From: Shinella zoogloeoides
GTDB lineage: Bacteria; Pseudomonadota; Alphaproteobacteria; Rhizobiales; Rhizobiaceae
Reading direction: 5' to 3'
NCBI RefSeq assembly: GCF_030733845.1
Contig: NZ_CP132311.1
Coordinates: forward strand, 1,429,501-1,493,500
Length of the DNA stretch: 64,000 bases
Part shown: in pieces, positions 43,976 to 55,614 of the stretch
Numbering within the stretch: the first letter of the stretch is position 1
How the letters are laid out: each line of letters opens with the position of its first letter
Made by a program: the position numbers and the translations under genes
The notes under the pieces: generated by a model
The model's database searches: none
What the model was told of the DNA's origin: nothing
Seen by the model: the letters and a program-made list of their open reading frames with translations, nothing else

Positions 43976-45022
43976 ATGGCTCCGCGTAAAACCGCGTCCA
44001 CGTCCAGCCGCAAGACTGCGGCAAAGCCTGCGAAGAAAGACTTCACTGGCGGCACCATCGCCGAATTCTCCAAGGAAGACGATCTCAAAGCCTATCGCGA
44101 GATGCTGCTGATCCGGCGTTTCGAGGAAAAGGCCGGCCAGCTCTACGGCATGGGCTTCATCGGCGGCTTCTGTCACCTTTACATCGGCCAGGAAGCTGTC
44201 GTCGTCGGCATGCAGCTGGCACTGAAGGAAGGTGATCAGGTCATCACCGGCTATCGCGACCACGGCCACATGCTCGCTTGCGGCATGAGCGCGCGCGGCG
44301 TGATGGCGGAGCTGACCGGACGCCGCGGCGGCCTTTCCAAGGGCAAGGGCGGCTCCATGCACATGTTCTCCAAGGAAAAGCACTTCTACGGCGGCCATGG
44401 CATCGTCGGCGCGCAGGTCTCGCTCGGCACTGGCCTCGCCTTCGCCAACCGCTACCGCGGCAACGACAACGTCTCGCTCGCCTATTTCGGTGACGGCGCC
44501 GCCAACCAGGGCCAAGTCTACGAGAGCTTCAACATGGCGGCGCTCTGGAAGCTGCCGGTGATCTACGTGATCGAGAACAACCGCTACGCCATGGGCACGG
44601 CCGTCTCGCGCGCCTCCGCCCAGACCGACTTCTCGCAGCGCGGCGCTTCCTTCAACATCCCCGGCTTCCAGGTGGATGGCATGGACGTGCGCGCGGTCAA
44701 GGCCGCCGCCGACGAGGCCGTCGAACATTGCCGCTCCGGCAAGGGTCCGGTCATCCTCGAAATGCAGACCTACCGCTATCGCGGCCACTCCATGTCCGAC
44801 CCGGCGAAGTACCGCTCGAAGGACGAGGTGCAGAAGATGCGCTCCGAGCACGACCCGATCGAGCAGGTGCGTGCCCGTCTTCTGGAAAACAACTGGGCAA
44901 GCGAAGACGATCTCAAGCAGATCGACAAGGACGTCCGTGACATCGTCGCCGACAGCGCCGATTTCGCGCAGTCCGATCCGGAGCCGGATGTATCCGAACT
45001 CTACACCGACATCCTGCTGTAA
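43976..45022 (+). CDS. pdhA: Pyruvate dehydrogenase E1 alpha subunit
   Basis: Thiamine-diphosphate subunit of the pyruvate dehydrogenase complex. The 348-residue protein has an N-terminal Lys/Ala-rich extension, [17 protein letters not shown], the Mg-TPP motif [31 protein letters not shown] and the phosphorylation-loop-like [26 protein letters not shown] gives a clear ribosome binding site for ATG 43976. It heads the pdhA–pdhB–pdhC–SGNH–lpdA operon. Confidence 0.97.
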   Translation: MAPRKTASTSSRKTAAKPAKKDFTGGTIAEFSKEDDLKAYREMLLIRRFEEKAGQLYGMGFIGGFCHLYIGQEAVVVGMQLALKEGDQVITGYRDHGHMLACGMSARGVMAELTGRRGGLSKGKGGSMHMFSKEKHFYGGHGIVGAQVSLGTGLAFANRYRGNDNVSLAYFGDGAANQGQVYESFNMAALWKLPVIYVIENNRYAMGTAVSRASAQTDFSQRGASFNIPGFQVDGMDVRAVKAAADEAVEHCRSGKGPVILEMQTYRYRGHSMSDPAKYRSKDEVQKMRSEHDPIEQVRARLLENNWASEDDLKQIDKDVRDIVADSADFAQSDPEPDVSELYTDILL

Positions 45023-45039
45023 TCCGGGGAGGGACACCA

Positions 45040-46422
<1,383 letters not shown>

Positions 46423-46437
46423 GGGGAGGGCTGAGGT

Positions 46438-47784
46438 ATGCCGATCAACATCACGATGCCGGCGCTCTCGCCCACCATGGAAGAGGGCAATCTGGCCAAG
46501 TGGCTCGTCAAGGAAGGCGACACCGTGAAATCCGGTGACGTCATCGCCGAGATCGAGACCGACAAGGCAACGATGGAAGTCGAAGCCGTCGACGAAGGCA
46601 CGGTCGCCAAGATCGTCGTGCCGGCCGGTACGGAAGGCGTGAAGGTCAACACCCTCATCGCCATCCTCGCCGCTGAGGGCGAGGACGTCTCGGCCGCTGC
46701 TGCCGGCGGCGGTTCCGCGCCGAAGGCGGAAGCCAAGGCGCCCGAAGCCAAGGCGGAAGCGCCGAAGGAAGCCGAAAAGCCGGCGGCTGCCGCCGCTCCG
46801 GCCGCGGCCGCCTCGGCAGGACCGGCCCCGGCCAGGGACGGCAACCGCGTCTTCTCCTCGCCGCTCGCCCGCCGTATCGCCAAGGAAGCCGGGATCGACA
46901 TTTCCGCGGTTTCCGGCTCCGGTCCGCATGGCCGCGTGGTCAAGAGCGACGTCGAGAAGGCCGCGGCCTCCGGCGGTGCCAAGCCCGCCGCTGCAGCAGC
47001 GCCGGCCGCTGCCGCGTCCGCAGCCCCTGCCGCCGCGCCGAAGGGCATGTCGGAAGAGGCGGTGCTCAAGCTGTTCGAGCAGGGCTCCTACGAGCTCGTG
47101 CCGCATGACGGCATGCGCAAGACCATCGCCAAGCGCCTGCAGGAATCCAAGCAGACGATCCCGCACTTCTACGTCTCGGTCGACGTGGAGCTCGACGCGC
47201 TGCTGGCGCTGCGCGCCCAGCTCAACGATTCGGCGCCGCGCAAGGAAGACAAGCCGGCCTACAAGCTCTCGGTCAACGACATGGTGATCAAGGCCATGGC
47301 GCTCGCGCTGCGCGACGTGCCGGATGCCAACGTCTCCTGGACCGACAGCAACATGGTCAAGCACAAGCACGCGGATGTCGGCGTCGCCGTCTCCATCCCG
47401 GGTGGCCTGATCACGCCGATCATCCGCAAGGCGGAAACGAAGACGCTCTCCACCATCTCCAATGAGATGAAGGACCTCGGCAAGCGCGCCAAGGAACGCA
47501 AGCTGAAGCCGGAAGAGTACCAGGGCGGCACGACCGCGGTGTCCAACATGGGCATGATGGGCGTCTCGAACTTCGCCGCCGTCGTCAACCCGCCGCATGC
47601 GACGATCCTCGCAGTTGGTGCGGGGACGGAGCGGGTCGTGGTCAAGAAGGGCGAGATGGTCATTGTCAACGCGATGACGGTCACGCTCTCCACCGACCAC
47701 CGCTGCGTCGATGGTGCGCTCGGCGCCGAGCTTCTCGGAGCCTTCAAGCGTTACATCGAGAACCCGATGGGGATGCTCGTCTGA
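46438..47784 (+). CDS. pdhC: Dihydrolipoamide acetyltransferase (PDH E2)
   Basis: Core of the PDH complex, transfers the acetyl group to CoA. The 448-residue chain has one lipoyl domain (1-80, lysine in [15 protein letters not shown]), an Ala/Lys/Glu linker, a peripheral-subunit binding domain at about 138-172 ([20 protein letters not shown]), a second Ala-rich linker and the catalytic domain (about 215-448) with the motif DHRCVDGA near the end. The lipoyl domain is nearly the same as that of pdhB, so a duplication is likely. It begins 15 bases after pdhB. Confidence 0.97.
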   Translation: MPINITMPALSPTMEEGNLAKWLVKEGDTVKSGDVIAEIETDKATMEVEAVDEGTVAKIVVPAGTEGVKVNTLIAILAAEGEDVSAAAAGGGSAPKAEAKAPEAKAEAPKEAEKPAAAAAPAAAASAGPAPARDGNRVFSSPLARRIAKEAGIDISAVSGSGPHGRVVKSDVEKAAASGGAKPAAAAAPAAAASAAPAAAPKGMSEEAVLKLFEQGSYELVPHDGMRKTIAKRLQESKQTIPHFYVSVDVELDALLALRAQLNDSAPRKEDKPAYKLSVNDMVIKAMALALRDVPDANVSWTDSNMVKHKHADVGVAVSIPGGLITPIIRKAETKTLSTISNEMKDLGKRAKERKLKPEEYQGGTTAVSNMGMMGVSNFAAVVNPPHATILAVGAGTERVVVKKGEMVIVNAMTVTLSTDHRCVDGALGAELLGAFKRYIENPMGMLV

Positions 47785-47799
47785 TAGCGGGGTGCGGCC

Positions 47800-48441
47800 A
47801 TGAAGACGGTTCTCTGCTACGGCGACAGCCTGACCTGGGGCTACAACGCGGAAACGCTCGACCGGCACGCCTTCGAGGATCGCTGGCCGAGCGTGCTCGC
47901 CAAGGCCCTGGGGCCCGGCGTCACCGTGATCGCGGAGGGCCTCAACGGCCGCACCACCGCCTATGACGACCACCTGGCGGATTGCGACCGCAACGGCGCG
48001 CGCATTCTGCCGACCATCCTGCACAGCCACGATCCGATCGACCTCGTCATTCTCCTGCTAGGTGCCAACGACATGAAGCCGGCCATCTGCGGCACGGCCT
48101 TCGGCGCTGTGCAGGGCATGGAGCGGCTGGCGGAGCTGGTGCGCCACCACGCCTGGTCGTTCGGCGCGCAGGAGGGGCCGGAGATACTGATGGTCTCGCC
48201 GCCACCGCTCAGCGAGACCGCCAACACCGCCTTCGCGGCGATGTTCGCCGGCGGCGTGGAGCAGTCGGCCATGCTGGCGACGCTCTATGCGGACCTAGCG
48301 GACGAGATCGGCTGCGGCTTCTTCGATGCGGGCTCGGTGGCGCAAACGACACCGCTCGACGGCGTGCATCTCGATGCGGCGAACACGCGGGCGATCGGCA
48401 AGGGTATCGAGCCGGTCGTGCGCATGATGCTCGGACTTTAA
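47800..48441 (+). CDS. SGNH/GDSL-family hydrolase
   Basis: A 213-residue hydrolase with the blocks CYGDSLTWGYN (block I, nucleophile Ser), LLLGANDMKP (block III, GxND) and DGVHLDAANTRA (block V, DxxH). There is no signal peptide, so it should be cytoplasmic. It is inserted between pdhC and lpdA; arylesterases of this type sit in the same place in several rhizobia. The substrate is unknown, but an esterase for acyl esters is likely. Confidence 0.88.
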   Translation: MKTVLCYGDSLTWGYNAETLDRHAFEDRWPSVLAKALGPGVTVIAEGLNGRTTAYDDHLADCDRNGARILPTILHSHDPIDLVILLLGANDMKPAICGTAFGAVQGMERLAELVRHHAWSFGAQEGPEILMVSPPPLSETANTAFAAMFAGGVEQSAMLATLYADLADEIGCGFFDAGSVAQTTPLDGVHLDAANTRAIGKGIEPVVRMMLGL

Positions 48442-48547
48442 GGCATTTCCGGCAGAAGCGGTTTGCGACCGCAATTGCATTGGAATGAACTGATGAGAAC
48501 AAGACGCGGCGCTTCGTTCCCGCGCAACAAGTGAGGCAGGAAACGAC

Positions 48548-49993
48548 ATGGCTCAATCCTACGACGTCATCGTAATCGGTTCGGGGCCGGGCGGCTACAT
48601 CGCAGCGATCCGCGCGGCGCAGCTTGGCCTGAAGACGGCCATCGTGGAGCGCGAGCATCTCGCCGGCATCTGCTCCAACTGGGGCTGCATCCCGACCAAG
48701 GCGCTGCTGCGCTCGGCCGAGATCTTCCATTACGCCCAGCATCCGGGCGATTACGGCGTGAAGATCGAGGGTTCGGTGACGCCGGACCTGAAGGCCATCG
48801 TCGCCCGCTCGCGCGGCATCGCCCAGCGCATGAACGGCGGCGTCGGCTTCCTGATGAAGAAGAACAAGGTCGACGTCATCTGGGGCGAGGCAAAGCTCAC
48901 CAAGCCGGGCGAGATCGTCGTGTCCAAGACGACGAAGGCGATCCAGCAGCCGCAGGCGCCGTTGCCGAAGAACGTCCTGCCCGAAGGCACCTATACCGCC
49001 AAGCACATCGTCATCGCCACCGGCGCCCGCCCGCGCGCGCTTCCGGGCATCGAGCCTGATGGTAAGCTGATCTGGACCTATTTCGAGGCGATGAAGCCGG
49101 AGGAAATGCCGAAGTCGCTGCTCGTCATGGGCTCGGGCGCCATCGGCATCGAGTTCGCCTCCTTCTACCGCACGCTCGGCGTCGACGTCACCGTCGTCGA
49201 AGTGATGAAGACGGTCATGCCGGTCGAGGATGTCGAAATCTCGGCGCTCGCCAAGAAGCAATTCGAAAAGCAGGGCATGAAGATTCATCTGGAGGCCAAG
49301 GTCGCCAAGGTCGAGAAGGGCGCCAACTCCATCACCGCCCATGTCGAGATGAAGGACGGCAAGGTCGAGAAGATCACCGCCGATCGCATGATCTCCGCCG
49401 TCGGCGTGCAGGCGAACATCGAGAATATCGGCCTCGAGGCGCTGGGCGTGAAGACCGACCGCGGCTTCATCGCCATCGACGGCTACGGCAAGACGAACGT
49501 GCCGGGCATCTACGCCATCGGCGACGTCGCCGGCCCGCCGATGCTGGCCCACAAGGCCGAGCACGAGGCCGTCATCTGCATCGAGAAGATCGCCGGCCTG
49601 CCGAACGTCCATCCGATGGACAAGTCCAAGATCCCGGGCTGCACCTACTGCCACCCGCAGGTCGCCTCGGTCGGCCTCACCGAAGCCAAGGCCAAGGAGC
49701 AGGGCCGCGATGTCCGCGTCGGCCGCTTCACCTTCGCGGGCAACGGCAAGGCCGTGGCACTCGGCGAGGACCAGGGCATGGTCAAGACGATCTTCGACAA
49801 GAAGACCGGCGAACTTCTCGGCGCGCATATGGTGGGCGCGGAAGTGACCGAGATGATCCAGGGCTTCGTCGTCGCCATGAACCTGGAGACGACCGAGGAA
49901 GAACTGATGCACACGATCTTCCCGCATCCGACGATTTCGGAAACGATGAAGGAAAGTGTGCTCGATGCCTATGGGCGTGCACTCAACGCTTGA
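48548..49993 (+). CDS. lpdA: Dihydrolipoamide dehydrogenase (E3)
   Basis: Flavoprotein that reoxidises lipoyl groups of the PDH complex. The 481-residue protein has the FAD fold VIGSGPGGYIAAIRAAQ, the redox disulfide in GICSNWGCIPTKAL, a NAD fold LLVMGSGAIGIEFAS and the C-terminal HTIFPHPTISETM with the catalytic His. No lipoyl domain is fused. It is the last gene of the pdh operon and ends at the hairpin at 50002. Confidence 0.97.
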   Translation: MAQSYDVIVIGSGPGGYIAAIRAAQLGLKTAIVEREHLAGICSNWGCIPTKALLRSAEIFHYAQHPGDYGVKIEGSVTPDLKAIVARSRGIAQRMNGGVGFLMKKNKVDVIWGEAKLTKPGEIVVSKTTKAIQQPQAPLPKNVLPEGTYTAKHIVIATGARPRALPGIEPDGKLIWTYFEAMKPEEMPKSLLVMGSGAIGIEFASFYRTLGVDVTVVEVMKTVMPVEDVEISALAKKQFEKQGMKIHLEAKVAKVEKGANSITAHVEMKDGKVEKITADRMISAVGVQANIENIGLEALGVKTDRGFIAIDGYGKTNVPGIYAIGDVAGPPMLAHKAEHEAVICIEKIAGLPNVHPMDKSKIPGCTYCHPQVASVGLTEAKAKEQGRDVRVGRFTFAGNGKAVALGEDQGMVKTIFDKKTGELLGAHMVGAEVTEMIQGFVVAMNLETTEEELMHTIFPHPTISETMKESVLDAYGRALNA

Positions 49994-50001
49994 ACGTGCT
50001 A

Positions 50002-50028
50002 AAGCCCGCCTCCACATGAGGCGGGCTT
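50002..50028 (+). terminator. Hairpin after lpdA
   Basis: AAGCCCGCCT (50002-50011) pairs with AGGCGGGCTT (50019-50028); the T-run is short (TTCTCGAATTTT), so termination may be partial. Confidence 0.65.
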
Positions 50029-50081
50029 CTCGAATTTTGGTCCGCAAGACAGGCGTAGAAGCCTGCTAGGAAGTGGATAAC

Positions 50082-51059
50082 ATGGTCACCATTCTCGACC
50101 GCACCAACCTGACGCCGGACGCCAAGCGCGTGCGCCACCCGGAAAAGGCCAATCGGCCAGATACCGAGGTGCTGCGCAAGCCGGAATGGATCCGCGTCAA
50201 GGCGCCGGTTTCCAAGGGCTATCAGGAAACGCGCGATCTCGTGCGCTCCCACAAGCTCGTGACGGTCTGCGAGGAGGCGGGCTGCCCGAATATCGGCGAG
50301 TGCTGGGACAAGAAGCACGCGACCTTCATGATCATGGGCGAGATCTGTACCCGCGCCTGCGCCTTCTGCAACGTGGCGACGGGCAAGCCGAATGCACTCG
50401 ACATGGAGGAGCCGGAAAACGTCGCCAAGGCCGTCAAGCAGATGGGCCTTTCCCATGTCGTCATCACCTCCGTCGACCGCGACGACCTGGAAGACGGTGG
50501 CGCGGAGCATTTCGAGAAGGTGATCTGGGCGATCCGTGCGGCATCGCCGCTGACGACCATCGAGATCCTGACGCCCGACTTCCTCAAGAAGCCCGGTGCG
50601 CTGGAGCGCGTCGTCGCCGCCAAGCCAGACGTCTTCAACCACAATATGGAAACCGTGCCGGGCAACTACCTCACGGTTCGTCCGGGCGCGCGCTACTTCC
50701 ACTCCGTCCGCCTGTTGCAGCGCGTGAAAGAACTGGACCCGACGATGTTCACCAAGTCGGGCATCATGGTGGGCCTCGGCGAGGAGCGCAACGAAGTGCT
50801 CCAGCTCATGGACGACCTGCGCACTGCCGACGTCGACTTCCTGACCATCGGCCAGTATCTCCAGCCGACCCGCAAGCACCACAAGGTGGATCGCTTCGTG
50901 ACGCCGGACGAGTTCAAGTCCTACGAGACGGTCGCCTACACCAAGGGCTTCCTGATGGTTTCGTCGAGCCCGCTGACGCGCTCCTCGCACCACGCCGGCG
51001 ACGACTTCGCCCGCCTCAGGGCCGCCCGCGAGCGCAAGCTTCTCGCCGCTGCGGAATAG
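50082..51059 (+). CDS. lipA: Lipoyl synthase
   Basis: Radical SAM enzyme that inserts two sulfurs into octanoyl lysine to make lipoyl cofactor, which the PDH lipoyl domains just upstream need. In the 325-residue protein the auxiliary cluster cysteines are in [12 protein letters not shown], the radical SAM cluster in [10 protein letters not shown] and the conserved C-terminal [10 protein letters not shown] is present. GGAAGTGG precedes ATG 50082; a GTG at 50073 is an alternative. It is followed by a terminator at 51084. Confidence 0.97.
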   Translation: MVTILDRTNLTPDAKRVRHPEKANRPDTEVLRKPEWIRVKAPVSKGYQETRDLVRSHKLVTVCEEAGCPNIGECWDKKHATFMIMGEICTRACAFCNVATGKPNALDMEEPENVAKAVKQMGLSHVVITSVDRDDLEDGGAEHFEKVIWAIRAASPLTTIEILTPDFLKKPGALERVVAAKPDVFNHNMETVPGNYLTVRPGARYFHSVRLLQRVKELDPTMFTKSGIMVGLGEERNEVLQLMDDLRTADVDFLTIGQYLQPTRKHHKVDRFVTPDEFKSYETVAYTKGFLMVSSSPLTRSSHHAGDDFARLRAARERKLLAAAE

Positions 51060-51083
51060 ACATTCCCGCCATCATCCTTTAAG

Positions 51084-51114
51084 CCCCGCCGTCCTGCCCG
51101 ACGGCGGGGTTTTT
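51084..51114 (+). terminator. Terminator after lipA
   Basis: CCCCGCCGTC (51084-51093) pairs with GACGGCGGGG (51100-51109), followed by TTTTT; a strong intrinsic terminator. Confidence 0.9.
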
Positions 51115-51124
51115 CGTTTCGGGG

Positions 51125-51709
51125 ATGGCGATGACGGTTTCGATGACGATCGAGGAGGCCGCGAGGCGGCTGAAGACGGCGGAGCGCGTGCTGGTGATCG
51201 GCTGCTCGGGCGGTGGAAAATCGACGCTGTCGCGGGCGCTCGCCGCGCATTTCGGGCTCGAATACCAATCGATCGATCGCGACGTGCGCTGGCTGCCGGG
51301 CTGGTGCGAGCGTGATCCGGCGGAACGCCGGCAGATTCTTGAGGCGCTTGTCGCGCGTGAACGCTGGGTGATGGACGGCAGCAATCCATCCACATTCGAT
51401 CTGCGCGTGCCCCGTGCGCATCTCGTGGTCTGGGTGCGCCTGCCGCGCCTTGCGTGCCTTGCCGGCGTGGCGCGCCGCGTCTGGCGCTACCACGGCACGG
51501 TGCGCCCCGAAATGGCGCCGGGCTGCCCGGAGCCGCTGCCGGACCGTACGTTTCTCGATTACATCTGGAATTTTGAGAGGAAATCCGCGCCGGGCTTCAT
51601 CCGCAAGCTGGAGCAGCACGGCGCCGGCATTCCGCTCGTCACGCTAGAATCGCGCACGGATACGCGGCGCTTCCTGCGGTGCGCGGGCGTCGAAGGAGGG
51701 CGGGGATGA
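51125..51709 (+). CDS. P-loop nucleotide kinase-like protein, copy 1
   Basis: A 194-residue P-loop protein of the adenylate-kinase-like group (often called 'topology modulation' or AAA family). Walker A is GCSGGGKSTLS (about residue 30). ERWVMDGSNPSTFDLRVPRAHLVVWVRLPR resembles the lid and Walker B region of nucleotide kinases. It has no clear substrate motif. It overlaps the next gene by 4 bases, and the two are paralogues. The start is not decided: ATG 51125 and 51131 are both possible. Confidence 0.8.
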   Translation: MAMTVSMTIEEAARRLKTAERVLVIGCSGGGKSTLSRALAAHFGLEYQSIDRDVRWLPGWCERDPAERRQILEALVARERWVMDGSNPSTFDLRVPRAHLVVWVRLPRLACLAGVARRVWRYHGTVRPEMAPGCPEPLPDRTFLDYIWNFERKSAPGFIRKLEQHGAGIPLVTLESRTDTRRFLRCAGVEGGRG

Positions 51710-52272
51710 TGGAACGGATCGCGCCGGAAGAGGCGGCCGAAAGGCTGAAGACGGCGGAGCGTGTGCTGGTGATCGGCTGCTCGGGCAGCGGCAAGAGCAC
51801 GCTGGCGCAGAAGCTCGTCGCGCATCTGGGCCTGCCCTACGTTTCGATGGACCGGGAGATATTCTGGCTGCCCGGCTGGCAGATGCGGCCGCGGGCCGAG
51901 GCGCTGGCACGCCTGCAGGACATCGTCGCGCGGGAGCGCTGGATCCTGGACGGGACCAGCCCCGGCACCTTGCCGCTACGCCTGCCGCGCACCGATCTCG
52001 TCTTATGGCTGCGCCCGCCGCGCGCGATGTCGCTCTACGGGGTGATTTCGCGCTGGCTGAAGTTGCGTGGCCGCTCGCGGCCGGAAATGGCGGACGGCTG
52101 CCCCGAGAAGATCGACCTGAAGTTCCTCACCTATGTCTGGAACTTTGAGAAGACCGAAAGCCCGGAGATTGCGGAAAATCTTGCGGCATATGGACCCGGC
52201 GTGCCGGTTTGCGTGTTGAAATCGCGCGCCGAGAACGACCTGCTACTTGCAAGAGTTGCCGCGGTTTATTAG
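51706..52272 (+). CDS. P-loop nucleotide kinase-like protein, copy 2
   Basis: A 188-residue paralogue of copy 1. Walker A is GCSGSGKSTLA, then VSMDREIFWLPGW, RERWILDGTSPGTLPLRLPRTDLVLWLRPPR. The N-terminal stretch RLKTAERVLVIGCSG is the same in both. Copy 2 is more typical in Walker A (GSGKS) than copy 1 (GGGKS). AGGAGGG precedes the ATG at 51706, which overlaps the stop of copy 1. The function of neither copy is known. Confidence 0.8.
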   Translation: MMERIAPEEAAERLKTAERVLVIGCSGSGKSTLAQKLVAHLGLPYVSMDREIFWLPGWQMRPRAEALARLQDIVARERWILDGTSPGTLPLRLPRTDLVLWLRPPRAMSLYGVISRWLKLRGRSRPEMADGCPEKIDLKFLTYVWNFEKTESPEIAENLAAYGPGVPVCVLKSRAENDLLLARVAAVY

Positions 52273-52281
52273 CTCTCGGCC

Positions 52282-52746
52282 ATGCCCCAGTTCGAAACCC
52301 GCAGGCCCGTTCCCCATACGCCCGACCAGATGTTCGACCTCGTCGCCGATGTCGAGCGCTATCCGCAGTTCCTGCCGCTCTGCGAGGGGCTGACCGTGCG
52401 CTCGCGCAAGGAGCGCGACGGCAAGGAACTGCTGATCGCCGACATGACGGTCGGCTACAAGGCGATCCGCGAGACGTTCACGACGCAGGTGCTGCTGAAC
52501 CGCGCGGAACGGGCGATCGACGTCAAGTATATCGACGGGCCGTTCCGCTACCTCGACAACCGCTGGCGCTTCGAGGCGCTGCCGCAAGGCGGCTCGACGG
52601 TGCATTTCTTCATCGACTACGAGTTCAAGAGCCGCATCCTCGGCGCGCTGATGGGCTCGATGTTCGACCGGGCCTTCCGCATGTTCACCGATGCCTTCGA
52701 AAAGCGCGCTGACGCGATCTATGGCGGCAAGGCGTCAGTCGGCTGA
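52282..52746 (+). CDS. COQ10/RatA-like START-domain protein
   Basis: A 154-residue START-domain protein. The order FETRRPVPHTPDQMFDLVADVERYPQFLPLCEG matches the COQ10/RatA family, whose members bind ubiquinone or act near the ribosome. A C-terminal SMFDRAFRMFTDAFEKRADA helix is present. In alphaproteobacteria a ubiquinone-binding role is the better reading; the 'RatA toxin' name comes from E. coli and is not supported here. It ends inside the convergent cinA gene (12-base overlap). Confidence 0.9.
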   Translation: MPQFETRRPVPHTPDQMFDLVADVERYPQFLPLCEGLTVRSRKERDGKELLIADMTVGYKAIRETFTTQVLLNRAERAIDVKYIDGPFRYLDNRWRFEALPQGGSTVHFFIDYEFKSRILGALMGSMFDRAFRMFTDAFEKRADAIYGGKASVG

Positions 52747-53235
52747 GATTTCCATGAGCATTTCCAGGGCGGTGCGGACCGTGGCGAGCCGCACGGCGCT
52801 GCGGCCTATGTCGCCGTAGCGCATTTCCCGGTGCAAGGTCGCATGGCCCGTGCGGGCGGCGGCCAGATGCACGAGGCCGACGGGTTTTTCGTCTGAGCCG
52901 CCGCCGGGGCCGGCAATGCCCGTCACCGCGACGGAGATATTGGCGCCGGAGTTCCCGATTGCGCCCTCGGCCATTTCGATGGCAGTCGGGCGGGATACGG
53001 CGCCGTGGGCCTTCAGCGTCGCATTGGCAACGCCGATCATCTCCCGCTTCGCCTCGTTGGAATAGGTGACGAAGCCCCGATCGAACATCGCGGAGGAACC
53101 GGCGATCTCGGTGATGGCACTGGCGATGAGGCCCGCCGTGCAGGATTCGGCGGTGGCGACCAGCAGCTTGCGCTCGGTGAAATCAGTGACGATGCGCCGG
53201 GCGGCGTCCTCGATATCCTTCGGCCAGATGCTCAT
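52735..53235 (-). CDS. CinA C-terminal-domain protein (nicotinamide deamidase-like)
   Basis: A 166-residue CinA_C protein that lacks the N-terminal molybdopterin-like domain of full CinA. The active-site region is [21 protein letters not shown], with [14 protein letters not shown] and [23 protein letters not shown]. Family members hydrolyse nicotinamide mononucleotide to nicotinic acid mononucleotide. The ATG at 53235 overlaps the stop of ispDF by 4 bases. Confidence 0.92.
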   Translation of the reverse strand: MSIWPKDIEDAARRIVTDFTERKLLVATAESCTAGLIASAITEIAGSSAMFDRGFVTYSNEAKREMIGVANATLKAHGAVSRPTAIEMAEGAIGNSGANISVAVTGIAGPGGGSDEKPVGLVHLAAARTGHATLHREMRYGDIGRSAVRLATVRTALEMLMEISAD

Positions 53236-54443
53236 GCGTCGGTTCCCTTGTAGACGACGGTCGCGGTGGCGATCGCGGCAATGCCCTCGCGCCGGCCGAT
53301 GAAGCCGATCTTCTCGTTGGTCGTCGCCTTGACCGAGCAGCGGTCGATGGAAATGCCGAGGAATTCTGCAAGGTTGCGGCGCATTTCCTCCCGGTGCGGG
53401 CCGACCTTCGGCGCCTCGGCGATCAGCGAGACATCGGCATTCATGATCGTGCCGCCCTTCGCGCGCACGATGCCGGCGGCATGCTCTAGGAAGATGCGCG
53501 AGGCCGCGCCCTTCCATTGCGGGTCGGACGGCGGGAAATGATCGCCGATATCGCCCGCGCCGCAGGTAGCGAGCAGGGCGTCGGTCAGGGCATGCAGCGC
53601 CACGTCGGCATCCGAGTGGCCGGAAAGTTTCTGGTCGTGCGGGATGAACAGGCCGCAGAGCGTGACGCCGTCGCCCTCGACGAGCTGGTGCACGTCGTAG
53701 CCGTTGCCGGTGCGCACATCGGGAAGGCCGTTTGAAAGGCGCTGGTCGGCCATGGTGATGTCCTTTTGTAAGGTGAGCTTGACGTTCCCGGCGCTGCCTT
53801 CGACGAGATGCACGCGAACGCCCGCCCATTCGGCAATCGAGGCGTCGTCGGTGAAATCACTGCGGCCGGTGGCGCTGGCGCGGCGGTGCGCCTCCAGAAT
53901 GGTGGCGAAGTGGAAGGATTGCGGCGTCTGGGCGGCAAAGAGGCCGGAGCGCGAGACCGTTTCGGCGACATTGCCGTTGGCGTCCGCCCGTTTCAGCGTG
54001 TCGGCGACGGCGACGGCCGGAAGAACGGCGCGGGCGCCATGGTGGAAGGCGGCAAGCGTGCGCTCCAGGATGGCGGGCTCGACGAAGGGGCGCACGGCAT
54101 CCTGGATGAGCACGTGGCTGATCTCCTCGCCCGCAAGCACTTCGAGGCCGGCGAGCACGGATTGCTGGCGGGTCGCGCCGCCATGCACCACGGTCAGGCG
54201 ATCGCCAGCGGGCAGGGATGCGGCGCGGGCGGTCTCGAACAGCGCCGCGTCATCGGGATGTATCACGACCACGATATGCCGGGAATGCGGCCAATTGACA
54301 AAGAGATCGAGCGTATGGGAGATGACCGGCCTTCCGCCGATGCGGCGGTATTGCTTGGGGCCTTCGGCATGGCTGCCGGCCCGTTCGCCCCGCCCGGCAG
54401 CAACGATCACCACACCGCAGGATAGCGCATTTTCCGCCTGCAT
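53232..54443 (-). CDS. ispDF: Bifunctional IspD–IspF of the MEP isoprenoid pathway
   Basis: Two enzymes of the non-mevalonate pathway in one 403-residue chain. The IspD part (1-230) makes CDP-methylerythritol and shows [20 protein letters not shown] and QDAVRPFV. The IspF part (about 245-403) makes the cyclic diphosphate and has [11 protein letters not shown] (metal Asp and His), [14 protein letters not shown] and [11 protein letters not shown]. Fusion is typical of alphaproteobacteria. ATG 54443 is chosen; the frame opens further upstream but without family similarity. Confidence 0.96.
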   Translation of the reverse strand: MQAENALSCGVVIVAAGRGERAGSHAEGPKQYRRIGGRPVISHTLDLFVNWPHSRHIVVVIHPDDAALFETARAASLPAGDRLTVVHGGATRQQSVLAGLEVLAGEEISHVLIQDAVRPFVEPAILERTLAAFHHGARAVLPAVAVADTLKRADANGNVAETVSRSGLFAAQTPQSFHFATILEAHRRASATGRSDFTDDASIAEWAGVRVHLVEGSAGNVKLTLQKDITMADQRLSNGLPDVRTGNGYDVHQLVEGDGVTLCGLFIPHDQKLSGHSDADVALHALTDALLATCGAGDIGDHFPPSDPQWKGAASRIFLEHAAGIVRAKGGTIMNADVSLIAEAPKVGPHREEMRRNLAEFLGISIDRCSVKATTNEKIGFIGRREGIAAIATATVVYKGTDA

Positions 54444-54588
54444 CTCGGTCCCGGACCTCCGTTTCAAAGCGTTTTGAGGTGGTTTAGCCGGAAGGATGGC
54501 GCAATTCCAGCGCTGAACGGAAAATTGCGGGTCCGTGTGATTGCGGCTTGGCAAGAACGACAACAATGGCTAAAAATAGTGCAAAGAA

Positions 54589-55614
54589 ATGACCTGCTTG
54601 AAAGATAAGCATTTGGCGACCTCCACCCTGTCAGCGCCGCTCGCGATCGGCAGCCAGACCCTGCGGAACCGGATCGTCCTGGCGCCGATGTCCGGCGTCA
54701 CGGACCTGCCGTTTCGCGATCTCGCCTGGCGTTTTGGCGCGGGGCTGGTCGTGACGGAAATGGTGGCGAGCCGGGAGCTGGCGCTCAATGCACGCGAAAG
54801 CTGGTCGCGCATCCGCAATTGCGGCATCCGTCCGCACATGGTGCAGCTTGCCGGGCGCGAAGCGCACTGGATGGCGGAGGCCGCGCGCATCGCCGAGGGC
54901 GAGGGCGCCGACATCATCGACATCAATATGGGCTGCCCCGCCAAGAAGGTGATCGGCGGCTATTCCGGCTCCGCGCTGATGCGCGATCCGGACCACGCGC
55001 TCGGGCTCATCGAGGCGACGGTCAGTGCCGTGAAGGTGCCGGTGACCGTCAAGATGCGGCTGGGCTGGGATCACGATTCGCTCAACGCACCGCATATCGC
55101 ATCCCGCGCCGAGGCGGCGGGCGCGGCGATGATCACCGTGCACGGGCGCACGCGCATGCAGTTCTACGAGGGCAGAGCCGATTGGGACGCGATCCGCGCG
55201 GTGCGCGACGTGCTGTCCATTCCGCTCGTCGCCAATGGCGATGTCGATACCGCCGAGGACGCGCAGGAGATACTGCGCCGCTCGGGCGCCGATGCCGTGA
55301 TGGTGGGCCGCGGCGCGCAGGGCCGGCCTTGGCATCCGGCGGTGCTGGCCGGCGCGTGCGCGCCTCCTTCGACAGAAGAGGTCGCGAAGGTCGCGGTGGA
55401 GCACTATCGCATGATGCTCGATTTCTACGGCGCCGAGGCAGGATTGCGCCACGCGCGAAAACATGTCGGCTGGTATCTGGAGCGCTTTGCGCCCGGCCTT
55501 GCGGGCGCCGCGAAGGCCGAGATCATGACGGCGCGCGACAGTGATTTTGTTGCCGATCGGCTGGCCGCGGCGCTGCTGGGCGATGCGGCATCGACGCTCG
55601 GAGAGGCCGCATGA
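54589..55614 (+). CDS. dusB: tRNA-dihydrouridine synthase DusB (NifR3)
   Basis: FMN-dependent enzyme that reduces uridines in tRNA. The 341-residue protein begins with the FMN barrel [19 protein letters not shown], continues with [22 protein letters not shown] (catalytic Cys in GCPAKK), [20 protein letters not shown] and [11 protein letters not shown]. It heads the cluster dusB–ntrB–ntrC, the historical nifR3 position. Its stop overlaps the ntrB start by 4 bases. Confidence 0.94.
   Translation: MTCLKDKHLATSTLSAPLAIGSQTLRNRIVLAPMSGVTDLPFRDLAWRFGAGLVVTEMVASRELALNARESWSRIRNCGIRPHMVQLAGREAHWMAEAARIAEGEGADIIDINMGCPAKKVIGGYSGSALMRDPDHALGLIEATVSAVKVPVTVKMRLGWDHDSLNAPHIASRAEAAGAAMITVHGRTRMQFYEGRADWDAIRAVRDVLSIPLVANGDVDTAEDAQEILRRSGADAVMVGRGAQGRPWHPAVLAGACAPPSTEEVAKVAVEHYRMMLDFYGAEAGLRHARKHVGWYLERFAPGLAGAAKAEIMTARDSDFVADRLAAALLGDAASTLGEAA

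Noticed and set aside
52282..52746. Toxin–antitoxin system (RatA name)
   Set aside because: There is no antitoxin partner, and the gene sits in a housekeeping operon region; COQ10-type ubiquinone binding is the better reading.
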